Shown here: positions 8,421 to 17,329 of the stretch, in pieces
Numbering within the stretch: the stretch's first letter is position 1
How the letters are laid out: every line of letters begins with the position of its first letter
Assembly (NCBI RefSeq): GCF_002754475.1
Contig: NZ_PEFL01000001.1
Span: forward strand, 372,001-436,000
DNA from: Comamonas sp. 26
GTDB lineage: Bacteria > Pseudomonadota > Gammaproteobacteria > Burkholderiales > Burkholderiaceae_C
Reading direction: 5' to 3'
DNA length: 64,000 nucleotides
Made by a program: the position numbers and the translations under genes
The notes under the pieces: generated by a model
Databases searched by the model: none
What the model was told of the DNA's origin: nothing
What the model saw: the letters and a program-made list of their open reading frames with translations, nothing else

Positions 8421-9158
8421 ATGATTGAACTCAAGAACGTTTCCAAGTGGTACGGCAGCTTTCAGGTGCTGTCCGATTGCTCCACTAATATTGACAAAGG
8501 TGAAGTGGTGGTCGTGTGCGGGCCTTCGGGCTCGGGCAAGTCCACCCTGATCAAGACCATCAACGCGCTGGAGCCCTTCCAGAAGGGCGAGATCTTTGTG
8601 GACGGCACTGCGGTGCATGACCCAAAGACCAACCTACCCAAGCTGCGCAGCCGCGTGGGCATGGTGTTTCAGCACTTTGAGCTGTTCCCTCATCTGTCCG
8701 TGACCGAGAACCTGACCATCGCGCAGATGAAGGTGTTGGGCCGCAGTGCAGACGATGCCAAGACCCGTGGCCTGAAGATGCTGGACCGCGTGGGCCTGAC
8801 TGCTCACAAGGACAAGTTCCCCGGTCAGCTCTCCGGTGGTCAGCAGCAGCGCGTGGCCATTGCGCGTGCGTTGTCCATGGACCCCATCGTCATGCTGTTT
8901 GATGAACCTACCTCGGCGCTGGACCCTGAAATGGTCGGCGAAGTACTGGATGTCATGATGGGCCTGGCCAATGAAGGCATGACCATGATGTGTGTGACCC
9001 ACGAGATGGGCTTTGCCCGCAAGGTGGCCAGCCGCGTGATCTTTATGGATGTGGGCGGCAAGATTCTGGAAGACTGCAGCAAGGAAGAGTTCTTCGGTCA
9101 CCCCGAAAACCGCCAGCCGCGCACCAAGGAATTCCTCAACAAGATCCTGCAGCACTGA
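8421..9158 (+). CDS. gltL: Glutamate/aspartate ABC transporter ATP-binding protein
   Basis: Cytoplasmic ATPase of the polar amino-acid ABC family, 245 aa. It has Walker [10 protein letters not shown] (residues ~34-42), the Q-loop near [15 protein letters not shown], the signature [15 protein letters not shown], Walker [14 protein letters not shown], and the switch His in [10 protein letters not shown]. Length and motifs match GltL/GlnQ proteins. It is the last gene of the glt operon and ends at a strong terminator. Confidence 0.94.
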   Translation: MIELKNVSKWYGSFQVLSDCSTNIDKGEVVVVCGPSGSGKSTLIKTINALEPFQKGEIFVDGTAVHDPKTNLPKLRSRVGMVFQHFELFPHLSVTENLTIAQMKVLGRSADDAKTRGLKMLDRVGLTAHKDKFPGQLSGGQQQRVAIARALSMDPIVMLFDEPTSALDPEMVGEVLDVMMGLANEGMTMMCVTHEMGFARKVASRVIFMDVGGKILEDCSKEEFFGHPENRQPRTKEFLNKILQH

Positions 9159-9175
9159 TGCGGTAGGTCACCCAG

Positions 9176-9204
9176 AAAAAGGCGCTCGAAATAGCGCCTT
9201 TTTT
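9176..9204. terminator. Bidirectional terminator after gltL
   Basis: Eleven-base stem AAAAAGGCGCT (9176-9186) with AGCGCCTTTTT (9193-9203). An A run on one side and a T run on the other serve both gltL and the converging arginase gene. Confidence 0.88.
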
Positions 9205-9236
9205 ACGACCCCAAACTGATGCACTTCAATACAGAG

Positions 9237-9316
9237 ATACCGAGCAAGAGCCGCCTCGCGGCGAAGATGTTCTGACCTTCCGGAGGAAGGCGCAGAAGCG
9301 CCTCAGGGGGAGCGCA
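9237..9316 (-). repeat. C-rich post-stop repeat element, copy 4, overlapping the arginase stop
   Basis: On the minus strand it reads TCCCCCTGAGGCGC, a gapped hairpin, then CGCCGCGAGGCGGCTCTTGC. The TGA in the CCCCCTGAG core is the arginase stop codon itself, so the last arginase residues (Ser-Pro) are encoded by the repeat. Confidence 0.7.
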
Positions 9317-10268
9317 TGAGTACACTTTGGCCAAACAGGCTTTGCACCAAATCCACGACCAGCTCCGCCGTCTGATTGCGCAAGTCCAGCGCGGGATTCA
9401 ACTCCACAATATCCAGCGATGCGAGGCGGCCTGTATCTGCAATCATCTCCATGCACAGCTGGGCTTCACGGTAGGTGGGGCCGCCGCGCACCGGCGTGCC
9501 GGTGCCGGGTGCAATATCGGGATCGAGAAAATCCACATCAAAGCTCAGGTGCAGGTGAGTGTCTTCGCCTTCGGTGCCCAGCAGCCCGTCCAGCGCACGG
9601 CGCATGACTTCTCGCATGCCCAGCTCATCGATGGCGCGCATGTCGTAAACCTCAAGTCCCAGCTCGCGAATCATCAGCTTCTCGCTGGTGTCCACGCTGC
9701 GCAGCCCAATCTGGCAAAAGGCCGAAGCGGGCAGGGCGGGTGTCGTGCCAGACAGCGATGCCAGTTCAGCAGGCCCTAGCCCGCACAGGCTGGAGACAGG
9801 CATGCCGTGCAGATTGCCACTGGGCGAGCTTTCGGGGGTGTTGCAGTCTGAATGCGCATCAAGCCATAGCACGCGCAGGCGCTTGCCCGTGGCGCGGCAA
9901 TGCCGGGCAATGGCGCTTATGGAGCCGGTGGCTAGCGTATGGTCGCCTCCCAGCATGATGGGCAGGCGACTTTGCTGCAGCACTTGGAGCACGGCGTCAT
10001 GTGCGATTTGGTTCCAGCGCAGGGCTTCGGCCAGATTGCGCAGCCCCTGTGCATCGCGCCCGCCGCGTGGGTTTGAGGGGCCTGCGAGATTACCCAGGTC
10101 ATTCACTGCGACGCCAAGCTGCTCAAGTGCCGGGGCCAGTTGCGCAACCCGCAGCGCATCAGGCCCCATGGCCGCTCCCAGCCGTGATGCGCCCACATCG
10201 GTGGGAATTCCAATCAAGGTGGCTTGCATGGTGTGACTTTCGGGGATGGGCGAAGGCTTGTTTTTCAT
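9303..10268 (-). CDS. rocF: Arginase
   Basis: Manganese enzyme hydrolysing arginine to ornithine and urea. Metal-ligand motifs are all present: GGDHTLATG, DAHSDCN, and SFDVDFLDP. The NLHGMP and GTGTPVRGG segments are also typical. The start chosen at 10268 lies 2 nt after the ornithine cyclodeaminase stop (321 aa). The ATG at 10229 (308 aa, MQATLIGIPTDVG) fits the usual family length and is a fair alternative. No strong Shine-Dalgarno separates them. It is transcribed after ocd, giving a two-step arginine to proline route. The C-terminus runs into a repeat element. Confidence 0.92.
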   Translation of the reverse strand: MKNKPSPIPESHTMQATLIGIPTDVGASRLGAAMGPDALRVAQLAPALEQLGVAVNDLGNLAGPSNPRGGRDAQGLRNLAEALRWNQIAHDAVLQVLQQSRLPIMLGGDHTLATGSISAIARHCRATGKRLRVLWLDAHSDCNTPESSPSGNLHGMPVSSLCGLGPAELASLSGTTPALPASAFCQIGLRSVDTSEKLMIRELGLEVYDMRAIDELGMREVMRRALDGLLGTEGEDTHLHLSFDVDFLDPDIAPGTGTPVRGGPTYREAQLCMEMIADTGRLASLDIVELNPALDLRNQTAELVVDLVQSLFGQSVLMRSP

Positions 10269-10270
10269 GG

Positions 10271-11377
10271 CTACGCCGTTTTGCGTTTCACAAGGCTCAT
10301 GGCTTGCGCGCTTATTGCCTGCCGAACCATGGCGAACAGATCTTTGGGATCGCTCAGCGCAGGCACTAGCTCGATCTGGGACAGTAGGCCGAACTGGCGT
10401 GCAAGGCTGTGCATGGTGCGCAGGGCTGAGTAGTCTTCCAGTGCAAAGCCCACCGAGTCGAACAAGGTGATCTTCTCTGGGGCGGTGCGACCGGGAGCCT
10501 GCCCCTGCAGCACACGCCAAAGCTCGGTGACGGCAAAGTCGGCTGGCATTTGCTGCAGCTCGCCTTCGATGCGCGTCTGTGGCTCGTATTCGACAAAGAC
10601 CTGCGCACGCTGCAAGGCCGGGGCATCGAATTCGGTCTTACCTGGACAGTCTCCGCCCACGGCGTTGATATGCATGCCGGGCTCCAGCAGGTGGCCTGCA
10701 ACGATGACGGCGCGGGTCTTGTCGGCGGTGACTGTGGTCACTATGTCTTTGCCTGCCACGGCATCCGGCACGCTGGTGCAGATGATGGCGGTGGCTGCAA
10801 ATTGATGCAAAAAGGGTTGGAGATTGCGCAGCAGTTTTTGCGATGCGGCCGGGTCGATGTCAAACAGGCGCAGCTCGCTGACGCCTAGCAGCTCCATGAA
10901 GGCCAAGGCCTGAAATTCGCTTTGAGAGCCATTGCCGATCAGCGCCATGCTGCGGCTGTTCCCACGGGCCAGATGGCGCGCTGCCATGGCAGATGTGGCG
11001 GCGGTACGCAGGGCGGTGGTCAGCGTCAGCTCGCTGACAACGCGGGGCATGCCGGTGGCGACATCAGCCAGCGCGCCAAAAGCCATCACCGTAGGTAGGC
11101 CGTGGCTAGGGTTCAACGGGTGGCCGTTGACATATTTGAAGGCGTAGTCCTGCGCATCGGCCACGGGCATCAGCTCAATCACGCCACTGGGGGAATGCGC
11201 CGCAGTGCGTGCACTTTTGTCAAAGTCTTGCCAGCGACCAAAGTCGGCTTCTATGGCTTCGGCGATGAGGCGCAGCACCTTGGTAATGCCCACGCGGGCG
11301 ACCAGGCGTGCCGCATCGCTGGCGCTGAGAAAGTCGGTCTGAACTTGCCCTGCAGACTGGCGTTGAGGGATAGACAT
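10271..11377 (-). CDS. Ornithine cyclodeaminase
   Basis: NAD-dependent enzyme converting ornithine to proline and ammonia, 368 aa, of the mu-crystallin/OCD family. Visible features are the N-terminal substrate-binding half (FKYVNGHPLNPSHGLPTVMA), the Rossmann stretch MALIGNGSQSEFQALAF, and the INAVGGDCPGKTEF motif with the catalytic Asp. It precedes arginase by 2 nt in the same direction, so the pair funnels arginine nitrogen and carbon to proline. It is divergent from pyrC, with about 120 nt between. Confidence 0.93.
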   Translation of the reverse strand: MSIPQRQSAGQVQTDFLSASDAARLVARVGITKVLRLIAEAIEADFGRWQDFDKSARTAAHSPSGVIELMPVADAQDYAFKYVNGHPLNPSHGLPTVMAFGALADVATGMPRVVSELTLTTALRTAATSAMAARHLARGNSRSMALIGNGSQSEFQALAFMELLGVSELRLFDIDPAASQKLLRNLQPFLHQFAATAIICTSVPDAVAGKDIVTTVTADKTRAVIVAGHLLEPGMHINAVGGDCPGKTEFDAPALQRAQVFVEYEPQTRIEGELQQMPADFAVTELWRVLQGQAPGRTAPEKITLFDSVGFALEDYSALRTMHSLARQFGLLSQIELVPALSDPKDLFAMVRQAISAQAMSLVKRKTA

Positions 11378-11499
11378 GATGTGTCCTCCTTTGCCCCATT
11401 CTTGAGGATTTCCGCCCTGAAAGCCAGAGGCTGTTAACCGAGATGCCTGTGCAAGAGAAAGGCTGCGGCGGTGAGCAGGGATGATGGGACAATATCGGC

Positions 11500-12537
11500 A
11501 TGACTCAGACTCTCACGATCACCCGCCCCGATGACTGGCACCTGCACGTGCGCGATGGCGATGCCATGCGCTGCGTGGTGCCGCACACCGCCCGTCAGAT
11601 GGGCCGCGCCATCATCATGCCTAACCTCAAGCCGCCTGTGACGACGGCTGAGCTGGCTATTGCTTACCGCGATCGCATTTTGTCGGCCGTGCCCGCAGGC
11701 AGCCAATTCCAGCCTTTGATGACGCTGTACCTGACGGATAACCTGGGCCCCGATGAAATCGTGCGTGCCAAGGCGGCGGGTGTGGTGGCCTGCAAGCTCT
11801 ACCCCGCTGGTGCGACCACCAATTCCGATCACGGCGTGACTGATCTGCGCAAGATTTACCCCACGCTCGAAGCCATGCAGCGCGAAGGCCTGGTGCTGCT
11901 GGTGCATGGTGAAGTCACCGATCAGAGCGTTGACCTGTTTGACCGCGAGGCTATGTTTATCGAGCAGCAACTCAAGCCTCTGCGGAAGGACTTCCCTGAG
12001 CTGAAGATTGTCATGGAGCACGTGACGACCAAGGAAGCTGCCGAATATGTGGCTGCTGCCGATGACTTTCTGGCTGCCACCATCACGCCCCAGCATTTGC
12101 TGTTCAACCGCAACGCCATTTTCCTGGGCGGCGTGCGCCCGCACTTCTATTGCCTACCAGTTCTGAAGCGCGAAACCCACCGTCTGGCACTGGTGCAGGC
12201 CGCTACCAGCGGCAGCAAGAAGTTCTTCCTGGGCACAGATAGCGCTCCCCACGCAGCTCACCTTAAGGAAGCCGCCACGGGCTGCGCAGGCTGCTACAGC
12301 GCCCACGCCGCGATTGAGATGTATGCCGAAGTGTTTGACGGCGTTGGCGCGCTGGACAAGCTCGAAGGCTTTGCCTCCTTCAACGGTGCAGACTTCTACG
12401 GCCAGCCCCGCAACACCGACACCATCACCCTGGTCAAGGAAAGCTGGACGCCGCCCGTGAGCTTTGAGTACGGCGAAGGCGCCCAGCTCAAGCCACTGCG
12501 CTTTGGCGATGCCTTGCCCTGGAAGATGCTTGATTAA
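11500..12537 (+). CDS. pyrC: Dihydroorotase
   Basis: Zinc amidohydrolase of de novo pyrimidine synthesis (carbamoyl-aspartate to dihydroorotate), 345 aa, class II PyrC like E. coli (348 aa). It has the metal motif [10 protein letters not shown] (HxH) near the N-terminus, the carbamylated Lys in [16 protein letters not shown] and EHVTT histidines, and the final Asp in [10 protein letters not shown]. It is a single gene followed by a terminator at 12599. Confidence 0.96.
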   Translation: MTQTLTITRPDDWHLHVRDGDAMRCVVPHTARQMGRAIIMPNLKPPVTTAELAIAYRDRILSAVPAGSQFQPLMTLYLTDNLGPDEIVRAKAAGVVACKLYPAGATTNSDHGVTDLRKIYPTLEAMQREGLVLLVHGEVTDQSVDLFDREAMFIEQQLKPLRKDFPELKIVMEHVTTKEAAEYVAAADDFLAATITPQHLLFNRNAIFLGGVRPHFYCLPVLKRETHRLALVQAATSGSKKFFLGTDSAPHAAHLKEAATGCAGCYSAHAAIEMYAEVFDGVGALDKLEGFASFNGADFYGQPRNTDTITLVKESWTPPVSFEYGEGAQLKPLRFGDALPWKMLD

Positions 12538-12598
12538 AAAGTGAACTGAAAGCGCTTGCATCTTCTGGGTTTGCAGATGTATTTAGCTTGAAAGCAAG

Positions 12599-12627
12599 AA
12601 AGGAGTGGCGCAAGCTGCTCCTTTTTT
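12599..12627 (+). terminator. Rho-independent terminator after pyrC
   Basis: AAAGGAG (12599-12605) pairs with CTCCTTT (12618-12624) and runs into T6. The loop has extra partial pairing. Confidence 0.65.
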
Positions 12628-12697
12628 ATTGGGTGTTTATTTGGTGCTGTCAAGTGGCTCGGTTAGTCTTGGCTCACAAGATCACTCAGGAGATTGC

Positions 12698-13570
12698 ATG
12701 CCTACCGATGTTCAGCCCCGGATTGCCTTGTTGATTGATGCGGACAACGCGCCCGCCGAGATGATTGATGAAATCCTGACCGAGTTGTCCACCTTCGGCC
12801 TCATCAACATTCGCCGTGCTTATGGCAATTGGACCAAGCCCGGCCTGCATGGCTGGCAGAGCAAGCTGCTGGAAAATGCAGTGCGGCCCATGCAGCAGTT
12901 TGATTACTCCAAAGGCAAGAACGCCACCGACATGGCGATGACGGTCGATGCCATGGAGCTGCTCTACACAGAAAAGCCCGACGCCTTTGGCATTGTCTCG
13001 TCGGATGCCGACTTCACCCCGCTAGTCATGCACCTGCGCGCCAAGGGCGCTGCTGTCTATGGCTTTGGCGCAGCGCAGACGCCGCGCGCCTTCGTCAACG
13101 CTTGCTCGCGCTTTCTGTACTTTGAGGCCTTGCTGGAGCTGGGCGACGGCATCACCAGCCGCAGCGATCGCCGTGAATTGCAGGAAGCCGATGCCGCAGT
13201 GCGCCAGCCAGCCGAGCAAGCCACACAGGCTCAACCCACCAACAATTCCAAGGCCGCTGGCGGTACAGGCATAGCAGCACCGGCCTGTGCCAATTTGCGC
13301 GTGCCATCGCATCTGCTGCGTGAAGACAGGCCGCTAATCGCCATGCTGCGTGACGCCGTCAAAGCCATGCAGGATGAAACCGGCTGGGCGCGCGTCAGCG
13401 CCGTGGGCACACATATCGGCAACAAACTCTCTTTTGATGCGCGCAACTACGGCTATGCCTCGCTGACCAAGCTCATGGCCGCGACTCAGGCCTTTGATTT
13501 GCGCGATGAAGGCACGCCCCGCGTGGCGGTGCGTGACAAACGGTCGGCAGGCGATGGAGTGGCGCATTGA
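12698..13570 (+). CDS. NYN-domain protein with C-terminal OST-HTH/LOTUS domain
   Basis: A 290-aa protein. Residues ~8-140 form a NYN/limkain-b1-like PIN-fold nuclease domain. Its acidic residues are visible in ALLIDADNAP, GKNATDMAMTVDAM and IVSSDADFTPL, as expected for a metal-dependent RNase. After an Ala/Gln-rich linker (~165-195), residues ~205-280 (LIAMLRDAVKAMQDETGWAR...SFDARNYGYASLTKLM) match an OST-HTH/LOTUS RNA-binding domain. The start is the ATG after CAGGAG at 12687-12692; a longer in-frame opening is not needed. RNA substrate unknown. The stop overlaps the start of the next gene. Confidence 0.85.
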   Translation: MPTDVQPRIALLIDADNAPAEMIDEILTELSTFGLINIRRAYGNWTKPGLHGWQSKLLENAVRPMQQFDYSKGKNATDMAMTVDAMELLYTEKPDAFGIVSSDADFTPLVMHLRAKGAAVYGFGAAQTPRAFVNACSRFLYFEALLELGDGITSRSDRRELQEADAAVRQPAEQATQAQPTNNSKAAGGTGIAAPACANLRVPSHLLREDRPLIAMLRDAVKAMQDETGWARVSAVGTHIGNKLSFDARNYGYASLTKLMAATQAFDLRDEGTPRVAVRDKRSAGDGVAH

Positions 13571-14415
13571 CTGCTGTGGATAACCTGCCCGTAGAGCTGG
13601 CGACGGATTGGACTATTGACTGGCAAGCCCTGTGGCTTGCGCAGCTGCGAGCGCTGGGCCAGCAGGTGCATGCACTGGTGCAGGGCGGGGCATCGGTGGC
13701 CAGTGCGCTGCAACAGGTGGCGGCGGCACATGGTTTGCTGCAGGGCTGGCAGTTTGTTGATCAGCAGCAACTGCCCGCAGGCCAGGCGTATGAGGCCTTT
13801 ATTCGCAATCAGCGCTGCATTCCCACTCGGGATAATTTGCATGACTTCTTCAACGGTCTGATCTGGCTGCACTGGCCCCGACTTAAACAGCAGCTCAATG
13901 TGCTGCAGGCAAGCGAGATTGAGCGGCAAGGCGTGGGTGCGCAGCGTGGACGCTTGCGTGATTCGGTCACGGTTCTCGATGAAAACGGCGGCTTGCTGCT
14001 GGCCCCGCAGGCTTTGTGCGACGCATTGCGAGAAAAGCGCTGGCAGGACTTGTTTGTGCGCCAGCGTGATCTGTGGGCGCAGGCCCAGTTTTTCCCCATA
14101 GGCCACGCCTTGCTGGAAAAGCTGGTGCAGCCGCGCAAGGCGATTACGGCGCATGTGATCTGCGTGCCGCTTGCGCAAGGCTCGTCGTCCATCACCTCCA
14201 TGATGGCAGCCGATGGCTGGTTGAGCGAGCAGTTGCTGAATGCAGCTTGCAATCTGGCAAACAAACCCTATCTACCTATTCCCATACTAGGAATCCCGGG
14301 CTGGTGCCATCAAAACCAGAACTTTTCCTTCTATGATGACTCTCTCGTTTTCCGAGCCCCACGTACCGTACAAACACCACAACAACCGGTACTGCCAGAA
14401 AGAGATCTGGCTTGA
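13567..14415 (+). CDS. DUF3025 family protein
   Basis: A cytoplasmic protein of 282 aa. It resembles the DUF3025 family through segments such as YEAFIRNQRCIPTRDNLHDF and FNGLIWLHWPR near the middle and PIPILGIPGW at the end. It starts at a TTG that overlaps the stop of the NYN gene (13568-13570), so the two are translationally coupled; a GTG 9 nt later is possible. Function is unknown in the family. No signal peptide or membrane segment is seen. Confidence 0.78.
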   Translation: MTAVDNLPVELATDWTIDWQALWLAQLRALGQQVHALVQGGASVASALQQVAAAHGLLQGWQFVDQQQLPAGQAYEAFIRNQRCIPTRDNLHDFFNGLIWLHWPRLKQQLNVLQASEIERQGVGAQRGRLRDSVTVLDENGGLLLAPQALCDALREKRWQDLFVRQRDLWAQAQFFPIGHALLEKLVQPRKAITAHVICVPLAQGSSSITSMMAADGWLSEQLLNAACNLANKPYLPIPILGIPGWCHQNQNFSFYDDSLVFRAPRTVQTPQQPVLPERDLA

Positions 14416-14488
14416 TGAGCATTCGCCGCACACAGGCGGTGCATGAGGGGTTTTGGCCATTTTGTCCCCTGTGTGGAGTACACCCTCG

Positions 14489-15361
14489 ATGAAACGTATT
14501 GCCTTATTTTTATTGACCAACATCGCCGTTGTAGCGGTGCTGGGCATTGTCGCCAACTTGCTGGGCGTCAACCGCTTTCTCACCGCCAACGGCCTCAATC
14601 TGGGCTCCCTGCTGGGCTTTGCCTTCATCATGGGCTTTGGCGGCGCGATCATTTCGCTGCTGATCTCCAAGCCCATGGCCAAGTGGACCTCGGGCGTGCA
14701 AGTCATCAACGAGCCGCGCAATGCTGACGAGGCCTGGATCGTCAACACCGTGCGCGGCTTTGCCGACAAGGCCGGTATCGGCATGCCCGAAGTCGGCATC
14801 TACGAAGGCGAGCCCAATGCCTTTGCGACGGGCGCTTTCAAGAACTCGGCACTGGTCGCCGTGTCCACAGGTCTGCTCGAAGGCATGACCCGTGAAGAAG
14901 TCGAAGCCGTGATCGGCCACGAAGTGGCCCACATCGCCAATGGCGACATGGTGACCATGACGCTGATCCAGGGCGTCATGAACACGTTTGTGGTCTTTCT
15001 GTCGCGTGTCATCGGCTATGCGGTGGACAGCTTCTTGCGCAAGAACGACGAAAACAGCTCAGGCCCCGGCATTGGTTACTACGTAACCACCATCGTGCTC
15101 GATATCCTGCTGGGCTTTGTGGCCGCCATGATCGTGGCCTGGTTCTCGCGCCAGCGTGAATTCCGTGCCGATGCCGGCGCCGCACAGCTGATGGGCAATC
15201 GCCAGCCCATGATCAATGCCCTGGCCCGTCTGGGCGGCATGCATCCGGGCGAGCTGCCCAAGAGCGTGCAAGCCATGGGTATCACCGGCAATATCGGCAA
15301 GCTGTTCTCCACTCATCCTCCGATGGAAGAGCGCATTGCAGCCCTGCAAAACGCACGCTGA
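14489..15361 (+). CDS. htpX: Membrane metalloprotease HtpX
   Basis: Inner-membrane M48 zinc protease involved in quality control of membrane proteins, 290 aa (E. coli 293). Two N-terminal helices ([19 protein letters not shown] and [18 protein letters not shown]) are followed by the HEXXH site in [10 protein letters not shown] (His ~144), two further helices, and the third-ligand region [10 protein letters not shown]. The start at MKRIALFL gives the standard length; an upstream in-frame start would add 12 unlikely residues. A terminator follows. Confidence 0.95.
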   Translation: MKRIALFLLTNIAVVAVLGIVANLLGVNRFLTANGLNLGSLLGFAFIMGFGGAIISLLISKPMAKWTSGVQVINEPRNADEAWIVNTVRGFADKAGIGMPEVGIYEGEPNAFATGAFKNSALVAVSTGLLEGMTREEVEAVIGHEVAHIANGDMVTMTLIQGVMNTFVVFLSRVIGYAVDSFLRKNDENSSGPGIGYYVTTIVLDILLGFVAAMIVAWFSRQREFRADAGAAQLMGNRQPMINALARLGGMHPGELPKSVQAMGITGNIGKLFSTHPPMEERIAALQNAR

Positions 15362-15411
15362 CGGATGATTAATATGTAAACGGCAGTAGCCTGTCTTTAC
15401 GCTCGCTTCAC

Positions 15412-15443
15412 AAGCCCCTGTCAACAACTGGCAGGGGCTTTCG
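15412..15443 (+). terminator. Rho-independent terminator after htpX
   Basis: AAGCCCCTG (15412-15420) pairs with CAGGGGCTT (15432-15440). The T tract is short. Confidence 0.65.
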
Positions 15444-15474
15444 CGTTGTAGAGCTAAGACTTTCAGGAGTGCTC

Positions 15475-15843
15475 ATGTCTTTCATCTCTCAATCTTCAAC
15501 CCGCCGTCTGCTACCCGCTCTGGTGCTTGGCGGGGCCTGTGCCTTGCTCACCGGCTGTGTAGTGGCTCCGGCCTATCCGGCATATGGCTCCGAGGTGGTG
15601 GTCGGCGATGTTTATGCGCCTATGGCACCGCCTCCCTTGCGCAATGAGGTGATCCCGATTGCACCCTCGCCAGCCTATGTCTGGATAGGCGGTTCCTGGG
15701 GCTGGGGCGGTGGCCGCTACAACTGGAACCCTGGTCGCTGGGCCATGCCGCCACGCCCCGGCTATGGCTGGCATGAGGGGGGCTGGAATCATGGCCCCGG
15801 TGGTTGGCGTGGACATGGTGGCCACTGGGGGCCGCGCCGCTAA
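15475..15843 (+). CDS. Small lipoprotein with WXXGXW-type repeats
   Basis: A 122-aa exported lipoprotein. The lipobox is LLTGC at the end of the signal sequence (after ALVLGGACA). The C-terminal ~70 residues are rich in Trp, Gly, Pro, Tyr and His, with aromatic repeats (YVWIGGSWGWGGG, YNWNPGRWAMPP, YGWHEGGWNHGPGGW). This matches the YXWXXGXW/BcpO-related repeat family of beta- and gammaproteobacteria, whose role is unknown. AGGAG at 15465-15469 fixes the ATG. Confidence 0.8.
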   Translation: MSFISQSSTRRLLPALVLGGACALLTGCVVAPAYPAYGSEVVVGDVYAPMAPPPLRNEVIPIAPSPAYVWIGGSWGWGGGRYNWNPGRWAMPPRPGYGWHEGGWNHGPGGWRGHGGHWGPRR

Positions 15844-15938
15844 TCGCCCGTGAGCGGTCCGCCAGGTGACAGCTGGCCGCGCTATCCCGCTAGGCGGGCT
15901 GGGCGGCTGTCGCTACAGTGGGGTGCAGGAGGTCTGCT

Positions 15939-16736
15939 ATGAATTCTGCACTTGTCACCCGGCGCGAAGGCGCTGTTCTTATCCTCTCCAACAACAACCC
16001 GGCAGCGCGCAATGCGCTGTCGCCAGAGTACTACCACGCCGTCATGGATGGCCTGCGTGCTGCGGGTACCGATGCCTCTGTGGCCGCAATCATCCTGACG
16101 GGTGAAGGCGGCCATTTTTGCGCTGGTGGTGATCTGAATCAGCTGGCCACGCGCCGAGCCATGCCGCTGGCTGAGCGGCGCATCAAGCTCGAAGACCTTA
16201 ACCATCTCATTCGCGCCATACGCGACTGCCCCAAGCCGGTGATTGCAGCGGTTGAAGGCGCAGCAGCGGGGGCAGGCCTGTCTCTGGCCATGGCTTGCGA
16301 CCTGATGGTGGCAGCCAAGTCCGCCGTGTTTTCTGTGGCTTATGTGAAAGTGGGGCTGACGCCGGATGGCGGGGCCACTTCGTTTCTGGCCGAGTTTGTC
16401 TCGCGCCAGGTGCTGACCGAGCTTTGTCTGACGGGCGAACGCATCAGCGGCGAGCGCATGCATGCTCTGGGTTGCATCAACCGTTTGACGGAAACCGGCG
16501 CAGCCTTGCATGCGGCACTGGCGCTGGCCCAGCAACTGGCGCAGGGGCCGGAAGTGGCTACCGCCCGAATCAAGACGCTGTGCCGCGTAGCACACCACCA
16601 CAGCTTGGAAGAGCAGCTGGCACTGGAGGCCGACTATATGGTCGAGGCCCAGGGCAGCGAAGAATCCCGCGAGGGCATTGGCGCATTTCTGGAAAAGCGC
16701 GCCCCAGACTTTGCCAGGCTGCGAAGCGCTGAATAA
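15939..16736 (+). CDS. Enoyl-CoA hydratase/isomerase family protein (oxepin-CoA hydrolase-like paralogue)
   Basis: Crotonase-fold enzyme, 265 aa. Oxyanion-hole segments are HFCAGGDLNQL and EGAAAGAGLSLAMACD; the active-site acid region is VGLTPDGGATSFL. The pattern AARNALSPEYY with GLTPDGG resembles proteins annotated as alternative-type oxepin-CoA hydrolase in Burkholderiales, but the substrate is not provable here. AGGAGG at 15927-15932 with 6-nt spacing fixes the ATG at 15939. It stands alone and converges on the PagP-like gene, with 6 nt between their stops. Confidence 0.85.
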   Translation: MNSALVTRREGAVLILSNNNPAARNALSPEYYHAVMDGLRAAGTDASVAAIILTGEGGHFCAGGDLNQLATRRAMPLAERRIKLEDLNHLIRAIRDCPKPVIAAVEGAAAGAGLSLAMACDLMVAAKSAVFSVAYVKVGLTPDGGATSFLAEFVSRQVLTELCLTGERISGERMHALGCINRLTETGAALHAALALAQQLAQGPEVATARIKTLCRVAHHHSLEEQLALEADYMVEAQGSEESREGIGAFLEKRAPDFARLRSAE

Positions 16737-16742
16737 AGCGGC

Positions 16743-17312
16743 TTAACGCACCGTGTAATTGAGCTGGAACATCACGCCGGCATTGCCCAGCACATTGACC
16801 TGTGCGCCCCAGTTACGGTTGAAGTCATAGCCCAAGGCAGGAATGGCCGTGATGCCCCAGCCATGCTTGTTGTTGAGCGGGATTTTCTTGTTGAACGGAA
16901 ATTTGTAGCCGTGAATGATGCCGCCCGTGAGCTTGATGAACAGGCCAGGGGCGCTGTCGAACGGCCTGAAGCGCCAGCCGTAATAAGCGTACTGGCTGGG
17001 CTGGCCGAATGAGTTCTTGAAATAGGCAAAGCCTGCGATATGGCGTTTGTCTAGTTCTTTCTCGGCCTGAATCAGCCAGACATAGGCATGTTTCTGCTCG
17101 TCGGGCTCAAAGTCGTTCTCCTTCCTGGCGTCGGAGAAATGCCAGTCGAAGGGGGCGTAGCCAAACATCCAGCCTGACAACGCTGAGGGCGTGCCGGCAT
17201 TGTCTGCCGCAGGGGGTGAATTGCTGGTTTGCGCCAGGGCTGCAGTACTGACTATCAGGCCGGTGGGCCCGAGGCAGGAGAGGGATAGAGCAGCAATGCG
17301 CAGAGTTTTCAT
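16743..17312 (-). CDS. PagP-like outer-membrane beta-barrel protein
   Basis: About 189 aa, with a Sec signal peptide (MKTLRIAALSL..., ending near AALAQ) and alternating aromatic/polar strands typical of an eight-stranded barrel. DWHFSD and FKNSFGQPSQYAYYGWRF line up with the PagP lipid A palmitoyltransferase segments TWHARFAYD and FKDSWNKWEPIAGYGW. The His and Ser of the PagP catalytic set appear kept, while the Asp is Asn. The start at 17312 is favoured by the signal sequence; 17327 is an in-frame alternative. PagP-related acyltransferase, lipid deacylase or a structural homologue are all possible. Confidence 0.6.
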   Translation of the reverse strand: MKTLRIAALSLSCLGPTGLIVSTAALAQTSNSPPAADNAGTPSALSGWMFGYAPFDWHFSDARKENDFEPDEQKHAYVWLIQAEKELDKRHIAGFAYFKNSFGQPSQYAYYGWRFRPFDSAPGLFIKLTGGIIHGYKFPFNKKIPLNNKHGWGITAIPALGYDFNRNWGAQVNVLGNAGVMFQLNYTVR

Positions 17313-17329
17313 GGTGATGCCTGACATGC

